Positions 9,538 through 20,806 of a stretch of DNA of 64,000 nucleotides are shown piece after piece. How positions within the stretch are numbered: the stretch's first letter is position 1; every line of letters begins with the position of its first letter. Position numbers and translations under genes: made by a program. This DNA is from Gammaproteobacteria bacterium (GTDB lineage: Bacteria; Pseudomonadota; Gammaproteobacteria; SZUA-229): positions 1-64,000 of the forward strand of contig JAOULX010000002.1 of the NCBI GenBank assembly GCA_029881795.1, in the 5' to 3' direction. The notes under the pieces are model-generated. The model had not been told where the DNA came from, did no database searches, and saw only the letters and a list, made by a program, of their open reading frames with translations.

Positions 9538-10673
9538 TTAACTAGACAGAGCTGCGGTTATTTTTGTCAATAGTTTATCGAAGTTAAATGGGCGTGATAC
9601 GACGCTGGTGGCACCCTGGTTCATAATGTCTGCCAGGTTCTGCCGAGTTGCCTTGCTGGTGAAGACGATAGTGGGGGGCATTTTGTCTTTGTGTAAGATG
9701 TTCCCCATTTTTACAATTGCGTTGGATTGCATTCCGGAAATTTCATTGTTAATAAAAATCAGTGATGGCATGTTTTCCAGCATTTTTGAAAGAGCAGCTT
9801 TACCGTTTGTTGAATAATAGGTGGTGAATTGCTGTTCATTGAAAAAATGATTTAGTTCGGCACTTGAGACAGGGTTGTCGTCAATAACCATAATATATTT
9901 TTCGTTTCCGAGAAGGGAAAGTGCTGGTTTTCTCAACTCCTGATTTTTTAAATATTCATTAAAAAATATCCGTTTGTCGTTTGTCATCTCAGTTTCTGTG
10001 GTTGAGATGCGGTTGTGAATAATTTCCTGAAGTCTGCTGTTGAATGTCGGTGTAAAACTTTTAGCATCTTTGATGCTTAGCATTTTTTCGTATTTGCTGG
10101 TTTTTAGTTCTTCTGAATAATGTTTGATGTCGCTGTTCAGGTTGTTCTCTAGCTGATTGAGTCGTGTGCTGAGCGGATTTTGTGATGGTGTGGTTTGCTC
10201 AGTTTCGTCATTAGCGAACAGGTTGCTCTCATTGTCGTTGAGCCAGCTTGTTGACAGTTCTGCGGTTTCTTTTACTTTTTCTTCAATGCTGAGCAACCTG
10301 ATAGCCTGTGAGACGCAGAAGCGCAGTCTGAATTCGTCATGTAGCGGGCTGGCCACAAGGTAGTCATCAAAAATAAATTCACGACACATTGCATAGGCGT
10401 GCTCGCTTTCATGCTGTTTGCATAACAGAATGGTTTTCTGCGCGTTTTAATCATACCGTTGGTTTGCTGGTAAAGCTGGAGGTATTGTTTTTCGGCAGTA
10501 TCTGCATCTTTGAAGCAGAGTAAAAGAACGCAACTTGAGTTTTGCGGGATATGAGTGGCGGCATGCGGGATATCTGTGGCTATTGTGGTATTCGGAAAAG
10601 ATTCACTAATCATTGTGTTGATGACTTTGAGCAGAGGTATGTTGTCGCCAAAAATGATGATTGGAGTATCCAC
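9538..10673 (-). pseudogene. Two-receiver (REC...REC) response regulator, interrupted by an apparent 1-nt frameshift
   Basis: ORFs 10272-10673 and 9538-10389 overlap in different frames; joined reading gives ...QQTNGMIK(N)AQKTILLCKQHESEHAYAMCREFIFDDYLVASP; C-terminal REC KYIMVIDDNPVSSAELN...VVSRPFNFDKLLTKI. Confidence 0.7.
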
Positions 10674-11198
10674 AATTTATCTCTTGTATATATTAAACAG
10701 GATTTAGCTATATCGTTCGAGTCTAGTTCAGTAGAGCCAGAAGTCAAAAAATCAGTTGTTAGCCAATAAACTTGTTTTAGTTTGTCTGTATATTGCAGCA
10801 AAAGAAAACAGATTGGTGCAATAAAACGCTTTAATAATTAGGGGAATAAGACAGAGGTTATTGACCGCTGTATTTGCCTGCACAATATGCAGATGTCGTT
10901 AATCTATATCATTTGATGTTGGTTATGGCGTGACTCAATAGCGTAATCTTCTGGCAACAGCAATTCATCTAAACGGGATCTTGTATTCAATCAAGCACTC
11001 ACAGACGTGTCTGTTGCATGTAAGCCACTATATTAAGCTTGTGCATAATTGTCGTAAGCCGTTACGTTGTCAGCAAGACCATATTATAGTGAGCTAGCGG
11101 TTAGCCGCAGGCATGGCCTGAATAAGGCTGCCCTAAAGCCGGTAAATCCGTTAAAATAGCGACATTACTATCGATAACTCTATATTAAAGGGTGTTTC

Positions 11199-12566
11199 AT
11201 GTTTGATAATTTAAGTGATCGTCTGCTAACCACAGTAAAGCGTGTTCGTGGTCAGGGGCGTTTAACTGAAGACAATATTAAAGAAACCTTGCGCGATGTC
11301 CGTATGGCGCTGCTGGAAGCTGACGTTGCCCTGCCGGTAGTCAAAGAATTTATAGAGCGTGTTAAAACAGCGGCGATTGGGCAGGATGTGTTAAACAGTC
11401 TGTCGCCGGGTGATGTGTTTGTAAAAGTTGTTAATGATGAACTGGTCGACCTGATGGGTGCGGCTAATGAAAGCCTAAATCTGGCTGCTCAGCCACCGGC
11501 TGTGATCATGATGGCGGGTTTGCAGGGGGCGGGTAAAACCACTACGGTGGCGAAACTGGCCAAGCTTTTAAAAGAGCGTGAAAACAAAAAAGTCATGGTG
11601 GTTTCCTGCGATGTTTATCGCCCGGCGGCGATTGATCAGCTGCAGACATTGGCGGATCAGGTGGGTGTCACGTTTTTTCCGAGTAGCTCGGATCAGAAGC
11701 CGGTGAAGATTGCTAACAACGCATTATCGGCTGCAAAAAAACAATTTATGGATGTGCTGATCGTTGATACTGCCGGTCGTTTGCATATCGATGATGACAT
11801 GATGGACGAGATCAGGCAGTTAAATAAAGCCATTAACCCGGTGGAAACGCTGTTTGTTGTTGACAGCATGACCGGTCAGGATGCTGCCAATACCGCTAAA
11901 GCATTTGATCAGGCGCTGCCGCTAACCGGTGTGGTGTTAACCAAAACCGATGGTGATGCGCGTGGTGGTGCGGCGCTATCAATTCGCCAGATTACTGGCA
12001 AACCGATCAAATTTCTTGGTGCCGGCGAAAAAGTTGATGCGCTTGAACCATTTCATCCCGATCGTGTGGTTTCACGTATTCTGGGTATGGGTGACATCCT
12101 TAGCCTGGTGGAAGATGCGCAGCGCAATGTTGATGTCAAAAAAGCCGAAAAAATGGCGAAGAAGTTCAAAAAGGGTAAGGGCTTCGACTTCAATGATCTC
12201 AAAGATCAGCTGGAACAAATGGAAAATATGGGCGGACTGGGCGGTTTAATGGGTAAGTTGCCGGGTATGCCGAATATGGAGCAGATGAAAGCACAGGTTG
12301 ATGAAAAGCAATTTTCGCGCACGGTCGCCATTATCAATTCGATGACGCCGAAAGAGCGCAGCTTTCCGGCTCTTATTAAAGGCTCGCGTCGTAAACGCAT
12401 TGCTAACGGTGCCGGCGTGCAGGTGCAGGATGTTAATAAGGTGTTAAAACAACAGCTGCAAATGAGTAAAATGATGAAAAAAATGGCCAAGGGTGGCATG
12501 GCCAAAATGATGCGTGCGATGGGCGGTAAAATGCCAATGGGTGGCGGCCCGATGGGCGGTATGTAA
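11199..12566 (+). CDS. ffh: Signal recognition particle protein Ffh
   Basis: MFDNLSDRLLTTVKRVRGQGRLTEDNIKETLRDVRMALLEADVALPVVKEF; GLQGAGKTTTVAKLA; Met-rich M domain. Confidence 0.98.
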   Translation: MFDNLSDRLLTTVKRVRGQGRLTEDNIKETLRDVRMALLEADVALPVVKEFIERVKTAAIGQDVLNSLSPGDVFVKVVNDELVDLMGAANESLNLAAQPPAVIMMAGLQGAGKTTTVAKLAKLLKERENKKVMVVSCDVYRPAAIDQLQTLADQVGVTFFPSSSDQKPVKIANNALSAAKKQFMDVLIVDTAGRLHIDDDMMDEIRQLNKAINPVETLFVVDSMTGQDAANTAKAFDQALPLTGVVLTKTDGDARGGAALSIRQITGKPIKFLGAGEKVDALEPFHPDRVVSRILGMGDILSLVEDAQRNVDVKKAEKMAKKFKKGKGFDFNDLKDQLEQMENMGGLGGLMGKLPGMPNMEQMKAQVDEKQFSRTVAIINSMTPKERSFPALIKGSRRKRIANGAGVQVQDVNKVLKQQLQMSKMMKKMAKGGMAKMMRAMGGKMPMGGGPMGGM

Positions 12567-12806
12567 CCTCCCCAGGTTTAGTGGTCAGCCTTGCTTTTTC
12601 GGTGCTTCTGTATTGCGAAAAGCCAGATGGCAGATTAGATTAGGCTAATATTTGACCTGAAAATGTAAAAATTAGTCATTAAGAGTGAATTAACGTTTCA
12701 CTTTTGTTCAAAAGCGCGTAAAATGCCGCGTTTACTCGATCCCGGACCTTGTGTCAGCGTTAATCTGCAGGCGGGTTCAATCAATGAATAAGTTGAGAAT
12801 TTACTA

Positions 12807-13061
12807 ATGGTAACGATCCGTTTATCAAGAGGCGGCGCTAAAAAGCGTCCTTTTTATCAAGTAGTTGTAACTGACTCGCGTAATGCACGTGATGCAGGTA
12901 GCTATATTGAGCGTATTGGCTTCTTCAATCCACGTGCGCGTGGTGGTGAAGAGCGTTTGCGTATCGATATGGAGCGTGTTGATCACTGGATTTCTAAAGG
13001 CGCGGCTAAGTCTGACCGCGTTGCTAGTCTGGTTAAAGAAGCTAAGAAAAACGCGGCCTAA
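12807..13061 (+). CDS. rpsP: 30S ribosomal protein S16
   Basis: [41 protein letters not shown]-type sequence. Confidence 0.98.
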   Translation: MVTIRLSRGGAKKRPFYQVVVTDSRNARDAGSYIERIGFFNPRARGGEERLRIDMERVDHWISKGAAKSDRVASLVKEAKKNAA

Positions 13062-13084
13062 TTTGCATTACCGGCGTTTTTTTT
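13047..13084 (+). terminator. Hairpin overlapping the rpsP stop; candidate terminator or attenuator before rimM
   Basis: aaaaacgcggcc...ccggcgttttttttt. Confidence 0.5.
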
Positions 13085-13110
13085 GAGACTCTATTCAATC
13101 GCTTGCTGCC

Positions 13111-13632
13111 ATGCAAAATAGCGAACAGCCAGATGCAGAGATGCTGGTGCTGGGAAAGGTCTCAGGGGTGTATGGGGTAAAAGGATGGGTAAAACTGTTC
13201 TCCGACACCGAACCCCGCGATGGCATTCTTGACTACAAGCGCTGCTTTTTAAAAGAAAAAGGTCAGTGGCGCCCGCTTGAGATTACTCAAGGGCGTATGC
13301 AAGGCAAGGGTGTTGTCGCCAAGATTAAAGGTTGTGATGATCGTGATCAGGCAATGCTGCTGATCGGTTCTGAAATAGCCATTACTGATGATCAGCTGGC
13401 TGAACTGGCTGATGATGAGTACTACTGGAAAGACCTGATCGGACTGTCTGTGATTAACCAGGATAATGTGAATCTGGGCACAGTGGGCGAGATGATGGAA
13501 ACCGGTGCCAATGATGTGATGATAGTAGAGGGTGATCGGCAGCGATTGATTCCGTTTACTCAGGGGCATACGGTACAGCAAGTGAACCTTGATGAGAAAA
13601 TAATCAGGGTTGACTGGGACCCTGAGTTTTAA
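13111..13632 (+). CDS. rimM: Ribosome maturation factor RimM
   Basis: LGKVSGVYGVKGWVKLFSDTEP...DEYYWKDLIGL; synteny rpsP-rimM-trmD-rplS. Confidence 0.97.
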   Translation: MQNSEQPDAEMLVLGKVSGVYGVKGWVKLFSDTEPRDGILDYKRCFLKEKGQWRPLEITQGRMQGKGVVAKIKGCDDRDQAMLLIGSEIAITDDQLAELADDEYYWKDLIGLSVINQDNVNLGTVGEMMETGANDVMIVEGDRQRLIPFTQGHTVQQVNLDEKIIRVDWDPEF

Positions 13633-13661
13633 TCATTGTTGATTAACGGGTTCGCTAGCAG

Positions 13662-14447
13662 ATGAGTAAAGCAGAAAACAAGTCAGCGAACATTCGATTT
13701 GATGTCGTGACGTTGTTTCCGGAGCTGGTTAATAGCTTAACCGCTTCAGGGGTGGTCGGTAGAGCCGCCGGTCAGGATTTAATTAACCTGACTTGTTGGA
13801 ACCCGAGAGATTACACCCATGACCGTCATCAAACGGTCGATGATCGTTCCTATGGCGGCGGCCCTGGAATGGTGATGAAAGTGCAACCATTAAGAGATAC
13901 GGTTCACGACATCAAACAACAAACAGCGATGAACGCTGCCAGTAGAAGGGTTATATATTTAAGCCCACAGGGTAAACAGTTTAATCAAGCTGCTGCTCAG
14001 GAACTGGCAAAATGTTCGCAGTTAATTTTTATTGCAGGTCGATACGAAGGTGTCGATGAGCGTTTCATCGAAACAGAAGTCGATGAAGAATGGTCGCTAG
14101 GCGATTATGTGTTAAGTGGTGGTGAGCTGCCGGCAATGGTGATGATAGATAGCATTGCCAGAATGATTCCCGGTGTACTGGGTGATCAGGAGTCAGCGGA
14201 GCAGGATTCATTTATGAATCGTTTACTGGATCACCCGCATTACACGCGGCCTGAGTTGCTGGATGATTTGAAAGTACCCGCAGTTTTAACCGGCGGTGAC
14301 CATAAAAAAATCGAGCAATGGCGGCGACAGCAGGCATTAGGCCGCACCTGGTTACGCAGGCCGGATTTGCTGAAAGAATTAGAGCTAGGCGAAGTCGATC
14401 AGGTATTACTTGATCAGTTTATTGCAGAGCATAATGGGAAACGTTGA
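13662..14447 (+). CDS. trmD: tRNA (guanine-N1)-methyltransferase
   Basis: [12 protein letters not shown]...[14 protein letters not shown]...[10 protein letters not shown]...[17 protein letters not shown]. Confidence 0.98.
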   Translation: MSKAENKSANIRFDVVTLFPELVNSLTASGVVGRAAGQDLINLTCWNPRDYTHDRHQTVDDRSYGGGPGMVMKVQPLRDTVHDIKQQTAMNAASRRVIYLSPQGKQFNQAAAQELAKCSQLIFIAGRYEGVDERFIETEVDEEWSLGDYVLSGGELPAMVMIDSIARMIPGVLGDQESAEQDSFMNRLLDHPHYTRPELLDDLKVPAVLTGGDHKKIEQWRRQQALGRTWLRRPDLLKELELGEVDQVLLDQFIAEHNGKR

Positions 14448-14516
14448 AAGACTTTCCTGAGAATTTAAATTTAAATTTAACAGGCTGATGAAGCCACGTT
14501 ATTCGGAGTTAAGGCA

Positions 14517-14864
14517 ATGGCCAATATTATCGATCAACTCGATGCAGAGCAAATGAACAAAGAGATCCCTGCGTTTGCACCAGGTGATACTATTGTTGTT
14601 AAGGTTCGTATTAAAGAAGGCGAACGTGAGCGTATTCAGGCATTTGAAGGTGTTTGTATCGGAATCCGTAACCGTGGTTTAAATTCTGCATTTACCGTTC
14701 GCAAAATTTCACACGGTGAAGGTGTAGAGCGTGTATTCCAGACTTACAGCCCTATTATTTCAGAAATTGAAGTAAAACGTCGCGGTAAGGTTCGTCAGGC
14801 TAAACTGTACTACTTACGTGGTCTGACTGGTAAAGCGGCACGTATTAAAGAAAAACTGGGTTAA
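14517..14864 (+). CDS. rplS: 50S ribosomal protein L19
   Basis: [60 protein letters not shown]. Confidence 0.98.
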   Translation: MANIIDQLDAEQMNKEIPAFAPGDTIVVKVRIKEGERERIQAFEGVCIGIRNRGLNSAFTVRKISHGEGVERVFQTYSPIISEIEVKRRGKVRQAKLYYLRGLTGKAARIKEKLG

Positions 14865-14914
14865 GAGCGTTTCTTCAGATAACTTTTCGAAACATTCGAT
14901 GAGTATCTAGATAC

Positions 14915-16726
14915 GTGTTCTTAGCAACAAAAAAAAACGGATTCCGGCTGCCCAGCTGGCGTCCGTTTTTTTTGTCTGTGTGTTTTTTTGCAGGCGCTTT
15001 TTATAGTCTGGCAGCCAGCGCTGCTGCCGTCGACTCCTCTGCTCTGGAGTTCGCCACACCACAATTATCGGTTCGCTTAATTCACGCTTTGCAGACGGAT
15101 TTAGAAGCCGGCTCAGCCGTCTGGATGGACTGGGAAAAAAAACGCCTGAGCATGTTGTCAGAGCTGGAAAACTGGCAGCAGATTATAGAAAGCATCGACG
15201 CTTACCCGATAAACATTCCTGCTAAGGAAGATCCCTGGTTTGTTTTATTAAAAGCTACGGCACAGTTAAAAATGTCGCATGCGGTGGAAGTCAGAAATAA
15301 TATCCGTCAGTTAATCTGGTCGGATTATGATTTGAACACTGAGCAAACTGCCTCAGCACGTCGGTTGATTATCAGAAGTTATCTGGCGGAAGAGAAATCC
15401 AGCGATGCACAACGCGCCATGCTGCGTTATCAACAGGACTATGGCGACAGTGGCTTGCAGTGGAAGTTGTTGCAGACAAAAGTCTTGCTGGCCACGCAGC
15501 GTTATCAACAGGCGGCGCGCTTAATTGCAAAAGAAAGTGATGCTTCGGTGCAGCCCTTAAAAAATCTCACGCGTTTAAAAGCCGGACTGGATGATGGTCA
15601 GTATGTTTTTAAGCAGGCACTGCAATCTGCTCAGCAAGCTGACACCGCTGTTAGTCAGAATATCAAACGACAAAACTGGATACTGGCAACTATCGCAGCA
15701 GGACTGCAGCAGAATTACAGTGCCGAAATAGAAACGCTGGAACAGGCACTGACGACCGGTGTGGCTGATGCCGATAAGGACTTACGTGCTGTTAATAGTG
15801 CCTTGCTATGGAAAAAATACCGGCGCTATGCCGAACACCTTGGCAATAAATACCATTTGCTAACCGGTGATGATGAGGCCTGGTTCAAGGCGGCATCTGA
15901 TCGTTTCGATAAAGAACCGGTACAAGCCCGGGCTTTATTTGCCTATCTGGGTGAGCTGGCGGCCAGTTCCTCTCATCGCGAACTCGCACTTGAACAATTA
16001 TCGTTGTTAATAAATAAGTCGGTTGAAAAGGGACTTGCATTGGTGGAGATGCTTTTCTCTGAACAAGCTGGCTTTTCCAGTGTTAAAAAAATACCAACAG
16101 CTGTTCGTTATCAGCTAGTGGATTACGCCTTGTCACGCGGCCACATCAAACGTGCTGCCAGTTTATTCGCATTTTTACCACAACCGCCGCAGGCTAAAAA
16201 ACGACTGGCCTGGGATATGAGACGGGCACGGGTGCTGGTGTTAGGGGGGCAATATCAGCAAGGGGCTGTTGTTTTATTGCAACTGCTGAAAGACGAAACG
16301 CTTGATGTGGAAAATTTAAACCGTTTAATGCAAGTGATATTTGATTTACAAAAGATCGAGCAGCATCGGCTTGCAATAGATTTATTTAACGCTGTTGGTG
16401 ATCGCAGTAACAGTGCAGCGTTACAACGGGAATTAAAGTTCTGGACGGCAGAATCTTATCAGGCTCTGCAGCAGTACGAGAAATCGGCGCATTTGTATTT
16501 AATATCTGCCTCGATGATTGCAGAAAAAAAATCTGATCCCTGGTCACAAACCGCTCGCTTCAAGGCTGCTGAGGTTTTATCGCAGGCTGGTTTGATTGAC
16601 GATGCCAGGGCATTGTTGCAGCAGTTATTAAGAAACACCAAAAACGACAACAGAAAAGCTGTTATTAAACAAAAGCTTCAGCAGTTGTGGTTACTGGAAG
16701 GAAAGCAGCTCGGTGATGCCGGCTAA
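14915..16726 (+). CDS. Exported TPR-repeat protein
   Basis: Signal peptide KKNGFRLPSWRPFFLSVCFFAGAFYSLAASAAA followed by helical repeats (AESYQALQQYEKSAHLYLISASM); GTG start. Confidence 0.75.
   Translation: MFLATKKNGFRLPSWRPFFLSVCFFAGAFYSLAASAAAVDSSALEFATPQLSVRLIHALQTDLEAGSAVWMDWEKKRLSMLSELENWQQIIESIDAYPINIPAKEDPWFVLLKATAQLKMSHAVEVRNNIRQLIWSDYDLNTEQTASARRLIIRSYLAEEKSSDAQRAMLRYQQDYGDSGLQWKLLQTKVLLATQRYQQAARLIAKESDASVQPLKNLTRLKAGLDDGQYVFKQALQSAQQADTAVSQNIKRQNWILATIAAGLQQNYSAEIETLEQALTTGVADADKDLRAVNSALLWKKYRRYAEHLGNKYHLLTGDDEAWFKAASDRFDKEPVQARALFAYLGELAASSSHRELALEQLSLLINKSVEKGLALVEMLFSEQAGFSSVKKIPTAVRYQLVDYALSRGHIKRAASLFAFLPQPPQAKKRLAWDMRRARVLVLGGQYQQGAVVLLQLLKDETLDVENLNRLMQVIFDLQKIEQHRLAIDLFNAVGDRSNSAALQRELKFWTAESYQALQQYEKSAHLYLISASMIAEKKSDPWSQTARFKAAEVLSQAGLIDDARALLQQLLRNTKNDNRKAVIKQKLQQLWLLEGKQLGDAG
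14929..14973 (+). terminator. Strong rho-independent terminator after rplS, inside the 5' coding region of the next gene
   Basis: AAAAAAAACGGA(14930-14941) pairs with TCCGTTTTTTTT(14962-14973); inner stem CCGGCT-GCCC-AGCTGG. Confidence 0.85.
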
Positions 16727-17207
16727 TAGCGAAGCTGGGAGTGAGTTCGATGCGGTCATCGCACTGCCTTTTTGTCAGTTGGGGCTTAAATTCGATCACG
16801 ACAGACTGATTGAAACGCGCTATCTGACGCGGCGCAGTGACAATTATCTAGCCAACGCTGATGCGGTTAAAGATGTGGCTGCGCAGTTACAGGCCTATAG
16901 TAGCAACCCGCAATACCGTTTTCAGTTAGATCTGCAGCCCAGTGGCAGCGAGTTTCAGCTGCGGGTATGGGCAATGCTGCAGTCTATACCGTCCGGTTCT
17001 GTTCTGAGCTACGGTGAAATCGCGCAGCGCCTGAGTAGTTCAGCCCGGGCCGTGGGTAATGCCTGTCGGGCCAACCCCCTGCCATTAATTATTCCCTGTC
17101 ACCGGGTGGTTGCAGCCAATGGGCTGGGTGGTTTTGCCGGGGCGAGCAGCGGCTATCTAATCGAAATAAAACGCCAATTATTAAGCCATGAAGGCCTTGA
17201 ATTTTAA
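16713..17207 (+). CDS. ogt: Methylated-DNA--[protein]-cysteine S-methyltransferase
   Basis: SEFQLRVWAMLQSIPSGSVLSYGEIAQRL...ARAVGNACRANPLPLIIPCHRVVAANGLGGFAG; PCHRV active site. Confidence 0.92.
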   Translation: MMPANSEAGSEFDAVIALPFCQLGLKFDHDRLIETRYLTRRSDNYLANADAVKDVAAQLQAYSSNPQYRFQLDLQPSGSEFQLRVWAMLQSIPSGSVLSYGEIAQRLSSSARAVGNACRANPLPLIIPCHRVVAANGLGGFAGASSGYLIEIKRQLLSHEGLEF

Positions 17208-17255
17208 GATTTGGCCCTTATATTTAAGCTAAATATTTTTTTGGAGATGAATTTA

Positions 17256-19154
17256 ATGAGCGTAGAAGCACAAAAAGAAACCATGGAGTTTCAGGCTGAA
17301 GTCCAGCAACTATTGAAACTGATGATTCATTCGATGTATTCGAATAAAGAAATCTTTGTTCGTGAACTGGTTTCTAATGCCTCGGATGCCTGCGATAAAC
17401 TTCGCTTTGAAGCACTTGCAAAAGATGATTTATACGAAGGTGACGGTGATTTAAAAATTCGTGTGGCTTTTGATAAAGAAGCCAATACTGTGACTATTTC
17501 AGATAATGGTATCGGCATGGATCGTGATGAGCTGATAGCTAATATCGGTACTATTGCAAATTCCGGTACTAAAAAATTCATGGAAGCGCTGAGCACAGAG
17601 CAGGTTAAAGATGCCGAGATGATCGGTCAGTTCGGTGTTGGTTTCTACTCCAGTTTTATCGTCGCTGATAAAATTACCGTTGATACTCGCCGTGCCGGTG
17701 CCGCTAAAGATCAGGCTCACCGCTGGGAATCGGATGGTGAAGGTTCTTATTCTATAGAGAATATTGAAAAAGAATCCCGTGGTACGGATATTATTCTGCA
17801 TCTGCGTGATGAAGATAAAGAATTTGCAGACGGTTATCGCCTGCGTAATATCATCCGTAAATATTCCGACCATATATCTTTGCCGATTGTGATGCTAAAA
17901 GAAGTGGCTCCGGCTAAAGAGGGTGAAGAAAAAGAAATTCCTGAAGATGAAACCGTTAACAGTGCTTCGGCTCTTTGGGCGCGCGCCAAGTCAGATATTA
18001 GCGATGATGAGTATAAAGAATTCTACAAGCACATTTCACATGATTTTGAAGAGCCGCTGAAATGGATGCACAATCGCGTTGAAGGCAGTCAGGAATACAC
18101 TTCTTTATTGTATGTTCCAAAAAAAGCACCGTTCGATTTGTGGGATCGCGAACAGCGTAAAGGCATAAAGTTATATGTTAAACGTGTTTTCATTATGGAT
18201 GATTCTGAGCACCTGATGCCGAATTATCTGCGGTTTGTCCGCGGTGTCATTGATTCTGATGATCTGCCATTAAACGTTTCTCGTGAAATTCTTCAGCAAA
18301 ATAAAGTGATCGACAAAATACGCGGCGCGTCTATCAAAAAAGTGCTGGGTATGCTGGAAAAAATGGCCAAGAATGAAGCCGAGGAATACGCCGGTTTCTG
18401 GAGCACGTTTGGTCAGGTGTTAAAAGAAGGTGTGATTGAAGACTTCAGCAATAAAGACAAAATTGCGGCTTTATTGCGATTTAGTTCGACACAAACCGGA
18501 ACTGAAGAGCAGACAGTTTCTCTGACGGATTACATCAGCCGGATGAAAGAAGGTCAGGATAAAATTTATTATATTGTGGCTGAAAGTCACGCGGCTGCAA
18601 AAAACAGCCCGCATCTTGAGCTGTTAAAGAGTAAGGGTCTGGAAGTTTTACTGCTTTCTGATCGGGTCGATGAATGGCTGGTTTCTCACCTGACAGAGTT
18701 TGACGAAAAGCAGATGGTATCTGTGACTCGCGGTGATCTTGATCTGGGTGATACTGACTCCGAAGAAGAGAAAAAAGCCCATGAGAAAGCGCAGGGTGAT
18801 TACAAAGATGTCATCGAAAAAATGAAAGAAGTGCTCGGCGCTGAAGTTAAAGATGTGCGCATGAGTTCACGATTGACGGACTCGCCATCGTGTCTTATCG
18901 TGGATGATCAGGATATGACGGCGCAGATGCAGCAGATACTACAGGCGGCCGGTCAGGCTGTTCCTGCCAGTCAGCCGATTCTGGAATTAAACCCTGATCA
19001 CACACTGGTGAGTCAGTTAAAAGACAAACTTGAAAATCAGGAGTTTGATGAATGGGCACATGTATTGTTTGATCAGGCTGCGCTAACCGGTGGTTCTGCG
19101 ATTAAAGATATAGCGGCTTATGTAAAGCGGGTAAACAGTTTACTGGTTAAATAA
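17256..19154 (+). CDS. htpG: Molecular chaperone HtpG (Hsp90)
   Basis: [50 protein letters not shown] at 17256 has an upstream ggaga RBS. Confidence 0.98.
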   Translation: MSVEAQKETMEFQAEVQQLLKLMIHSMYSNKEIFVRELVSNASDACDKLRFEALAKDDLYEGDGDLKIRVAFDKEANTVTISDNGIGMDRDELIANIGTIANSGTKKFMEALSTEQVKDAEMIGQFGVGFYSSFIVADKITVDTRRAGAAKDQAHRWESDGEGSYSIENIEKESRGTDIILHLRDEDKEFADGYRLRNIIRKYSDHISLPIVMLKEVAPAKEGEEKEIPEDETVNSASALWARAKSDISDDEYKEFYKHISHDFEEPLKWMHNRVEGSQEYTSLLYVPKKAPFDLWDREQRKGIKLYVKRVFIMDDSEHLMPNYLRFVRGVIDSDDLPLNVSREILQQNKVIDKIRGASIKKVLGMLEKMAKNEAEEYAGFWSTFGQVLKEGVIEDFSNKDKIAALLRFSSTQTGTEEQTVSLTDYISRMKEGQDKIYYIVAESHAAAKNSPHLELLKSKGLEVLLLSDRVDEWLVSHLTEFDEKQMVSVTRGDLDLGDTDSEEEKKAHEKAQGDYKDVIEKMKEVLGAEVKDVRMSSRLTDSPSCLIVDDQDMTAQMQQILQAAGQAVPASQPILELNPDHTLVSQLKDKLENQEFDEWAHVLFDQAALTGGSAIKDIAAYVKRVNSLLVK

Positions 19155-19175
19155 ATCATCCCGTTAGGTATGACC

Positions 19176-19207
19176 AGAAGCCGCTATCATCAGATAGCGG
19201 CTTTTTT
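19176..19207 (+). terminator. Rho-independent terminator after htpG
   Basis: agccgctatc-atca-gatagcggcttttttat. Confidence 0.85.
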
Positions 19208-19242
19208 ATGGGTGGGAATTTGCCAGCCGTTACGAACGATTG

Positions 19243-20580
19243 TCAGGGCCAGATACCACGAATCAGCGTGGCTTTAGCCACACGTTCAATCGCAATCGAT
19301 AGGGCAATGCTGCGAAAGACCGGTTTATTTAGGTCAATATTTTTGCTGTCAGTGTCGTTAGTGGCAGTTTTTTCGCCGACTACAAAACCTTGCCAGCGTG
19401 AAAAAACCAGATCTAGAACTCTGTGCATGGTTTTTTGCAAGCGCGTATTAACTTCATCCAGATCCCATTGCTGGTTGATCTGATTCTGAACCCATTCAAA
19501 ATAACTGACTGTAACGCCACCGGCGTTGGCGATGATATCCGGCAGCACATAAATACCACGCTCGGATAATATTTTGTCGGCCTCCGGTGTCAGCGGGCTG
19601 TTGGCTGCCTCAACAATAACGCGGGCATTGATGTTGTGCGCATTGTTCTGGTGAATCTGATGACTGGATGCAGCAGGGATCAAAATATCGCAGTCTACCT
19701 GAAGTAAATCGTCATTTGTCAGAGTCAGGCTGTCGGGCATGCCGACGACAGTACCGTGTTCGGCTTTAAAAGCGAGAAGCTCGGCCGGATCAAATCCGCT
19801 TTGTCGATAAATGCCACCCTGACTATCGCTGACCGCAATAATCAGCGCACCGTTTTTATGAAATGTTGTGGCACTGACAGCGCCGACATTACCAAAACCC
19901 TGGATCGCCACACGTGCGCCGGCTACAGTTTGCTGGTCGGCGAGCAGGCCTTTTGAAAGAAAGCGTTCAGTCAGGTGATAGACGCCGTTACCGGTGGCTT
20001 CATGGCGGCCGAAAGAGCCGCCCATTTCTATCGGTTTACCGGTGACAACTGGGCGATTGTTTTTGCCGGGGTGCAGCACGTCGTAGGTATCAAAGATCCA
20101 GGCCATGGTCTGTTCATTGGTGTACATATCGGGTGCTGGTATGTCGATATTGGGACCAATATTAGCCGCCAGTTCGGAGGTAAAGCGGCGCGTGATACGC
20201 CGCAGTTCGCTTTCGCTCAGCAGTTTGGTATCACAGATAACGCCGCCTTTAGCGCCGCCAAAAGGAATATTGACCAGTGCACATTTCCAGGTCATCAATT
20301 TGGCCAGCGAGATGACTTCATCCATCGTCAGATCAGGATGGAAGCGAATACCGCCTTTGCCAGGACCAAATACGGTATTGTGTATGACGCGATAACCCTG
20401 GAAGGATTGCACGCTGCCATCGTCCATTTCAACCGGGAAATTCACAATGCTGATGCGTTTAGGGTGCTTTAGAAAATCAATCAGGCCGGTTCTGAGTTCT
20501 CCGATGTAGCAGCTTGCCAACTCGAACTGCTGTGAGCTCATTTCAATAGGGTCGAAAGTTTGTGCTTGTTTCTCTGTCAT
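19243..20580 (-). CDS. Glu/Leu/Phe/Val dehydrogenase (glutamate dehydrogenase type)
   Basis: GPGKGGIRFHPDLTMDEVISLAKLMTWKCALVNIPFGGAKGGV...RVAIQGFGNVGAV. Confidence 0.93.
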   Translation of the reverse strand: MTEKQAQTFDPIEMSSQQFELASCYIGELRTGLIDFLKHPKRISIVNFPVEMDDGSVQSFQGYRVIHNTVFGPGKGGIRFHPDLTMDEVISLAKLMTWKCALVNIPFGGAKGGVICDTKLLSESELRRITRRFTSELAANIGPNIDIPAPDMYTNEQTMAWIFDTYDVLHPGKNNRPVVTGKPIEMGGSFGRHEATGNGVYHLTERFLSKGLLADQQTVAGARVAIQGFGNVGAVSATTFHKNGALIIAVSDSQGGIYRQSGFDPAELLAFKAEHGTVVGMPDSLTLTNDDLLQVDCDILIPAASSHQIHQNNAHNINARVIVEAANSPLTPEADKILSERGIYVLPDIIANAGGVTVSYFEWVQNQINQQWDLDEVNTRLQKTMHRVLDLVFSRWQGFVVGEKTATNDTDSKNIDLNKPVFRSIALSIAIERVAKATLIRGIWP

Positions 20581-20806
20581 TTGAATACCCGACTAAAACG
20601 GTTAAGGTTGTCAGGGTTTTAACGGCGCAGCTGAATTAGCCCCGATATCCACTGTAATGAATACCCTGTCTGTTTATACTATCAGGAAATTTTCTGCTTA
20701 TCTCTGATTTTAAGCCGCTCGGGGACAAGCCGCTTAGCAGTGGATGATATGGCTTGTAATCTAGGGCGGGTTAGTTAGACTGTGTAGCCGTGATTTTAAT
20801 AATTTA

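Noticed and set aside
10430-10460. Programmed ribosomal frameshifting in the tandem-REC gene
   Set aside because: No canonical slippery heptamer or obvious stimulatory structure; a simple indel in a short homopolymer is more likely.
14455-14482. aatttaaatttaaattta repeat upstream of rplS
   Set aside because: Very short AT repeat in an intergenic gap; insufficient to call a functional element.
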